Below, in pieces: positions 56,052 through 56,190 of a DNA stretch of 56,190 nucleotides (within the stretch, counting starts at the first letter, position 1; every line of letters starts with the position of its first letter). Both the position numbers and the translations under genes were made by a program. This DNA comes from Okeania sp. SIO2B3. GTDB taxonomy: Bacteria > Cyanobacteriota > Cyanobacteriia > Cyanobacteriales > Microcoleaceae. The DNA lies in NCBI RefSeq assembly GCF_010672525.1, contig NZ_JAAHGH010000019.1, positions 50,304-106,493 of the forward strand, given 5' to 3'. The notes below the pieces were generated by a model, which was not told the DNA's origin, made no database searches, and saw only the letters and a list, made by a program, of their open reading frames with translations.

Positions 56052-56190
56052 AGAGCTGATTTATAAACTGAGTTAAAACTCCTTTCTAGCATGGGTTGGC
56101 GGAAAATTATGCCCTAGGGGCTTAGATAGTGTCGAACCCTTACACTGTAAAGCATTTATCCTCTTAATATTTACTTTATAAATCAGCTCT
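56052..56190. mobile_element. Inverted-repeat element (MITE-like) at the right edge
   Basis: AGAGCTGATTTATAAA at 56052-56067 is repeated exactly in inverse at 56175-56190, 139 bp overall. No open frame is inside. A TA precedes 'gagctg', and the last base of the window is T, so a TA target duplication (IS630/mariner type) would need an A as the next base. Confidence 0.6.

Overview
The window looks like chromosome from a filamentous, non-heterocystous-type cyanobacterium of the Moorena/Okeania/Trichodesmium kind. This rests on AT-rich DNA with scattered HIP1 octamers (GCGATCGC), cyanobacterial housekeeping genes (ndhH, rbcR, a helical carotenoid protein, IF7/gifA genes, argJ, murE, glk, a GH57 branching enzyme), a modular NRPS, and very repeat-rich intergenic DNA. 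The genus is inferred, not shown.

Layout. 1-4007: the 3' end of an NRPS gene whose last module reads A-methyltransferase-PCP-TE. 4.0-11.3 kb: a transposase relic, a 5'-truncated trypsin-like protease of conflict-system type, a MidA-like and an MddA-like methyltransferase, ndhH, and a tnpB relic broken by at least five repeat insertions. 11.8-18.7 kb: rsmH; a two-gene partner-switching module (REC-GAF-PP2C phosphatase plus HATPase); an unknown gene; a helical carotenoid protein next to a decayed CTDH partner; queG. 19-26.5 kb: a HAD phosphatase, IS66 and IS4/IS701-type relics, a REC-GGDEF(degenerate)-EAL protein, and a second tnpB fragment that runs into an MCP-like gene. 26.6-29.4 kb: rbcR, divergent from an NnrU-family membrane protein plus thioredoxin. 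30-40.5 kb: a secreted Agenet-like x3/TPR/CHAT protein, glucokinase, a 1324-aa NACHT-HEAT-caspase protein and an orphan UPF0175 gene. 40.5-51.7 kb: murE, a glutaredoxin-like gene, a secreted protein, an LtrA-like membrane protein, an NB-ARC STAND protein, a PLD-like protein and argJ. 52-56 kb: a three-gene operon of IF7-type glutamine synthetase inactivating factors with its own NtcA-type site and terminator, a GH57 branching enzyme, a pentapeptide-repeat protein and an inverted-repeat element at the right edge.

Two themes stand out. First, four separate genes carry protease or STAND-ATPase architectures known from programmed-cell-death and anti-phage conflict systems: trypsin-like with a helical N-terminus, Agenet/TPR/CHAT, NACHT/HEAT/caspase, and a vMAP-like N-terminus with NB-ARC. 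Second, several families of short palindromic repeats (MITE-like) fill the intergenic DNA, nest in each other, and have entered reading frames in tnpB and the NACHT gene. The tandem gifA operon is the clearest regulatory unit: under nitrogen excess its products should bind and switch off glutamine synthetase, with NtcA the expected repressor under nitrogen limitation.

No rRNA, recognisable tRNA or CRISPR array was seen. All domain and family calls come from reading the translations by eye.
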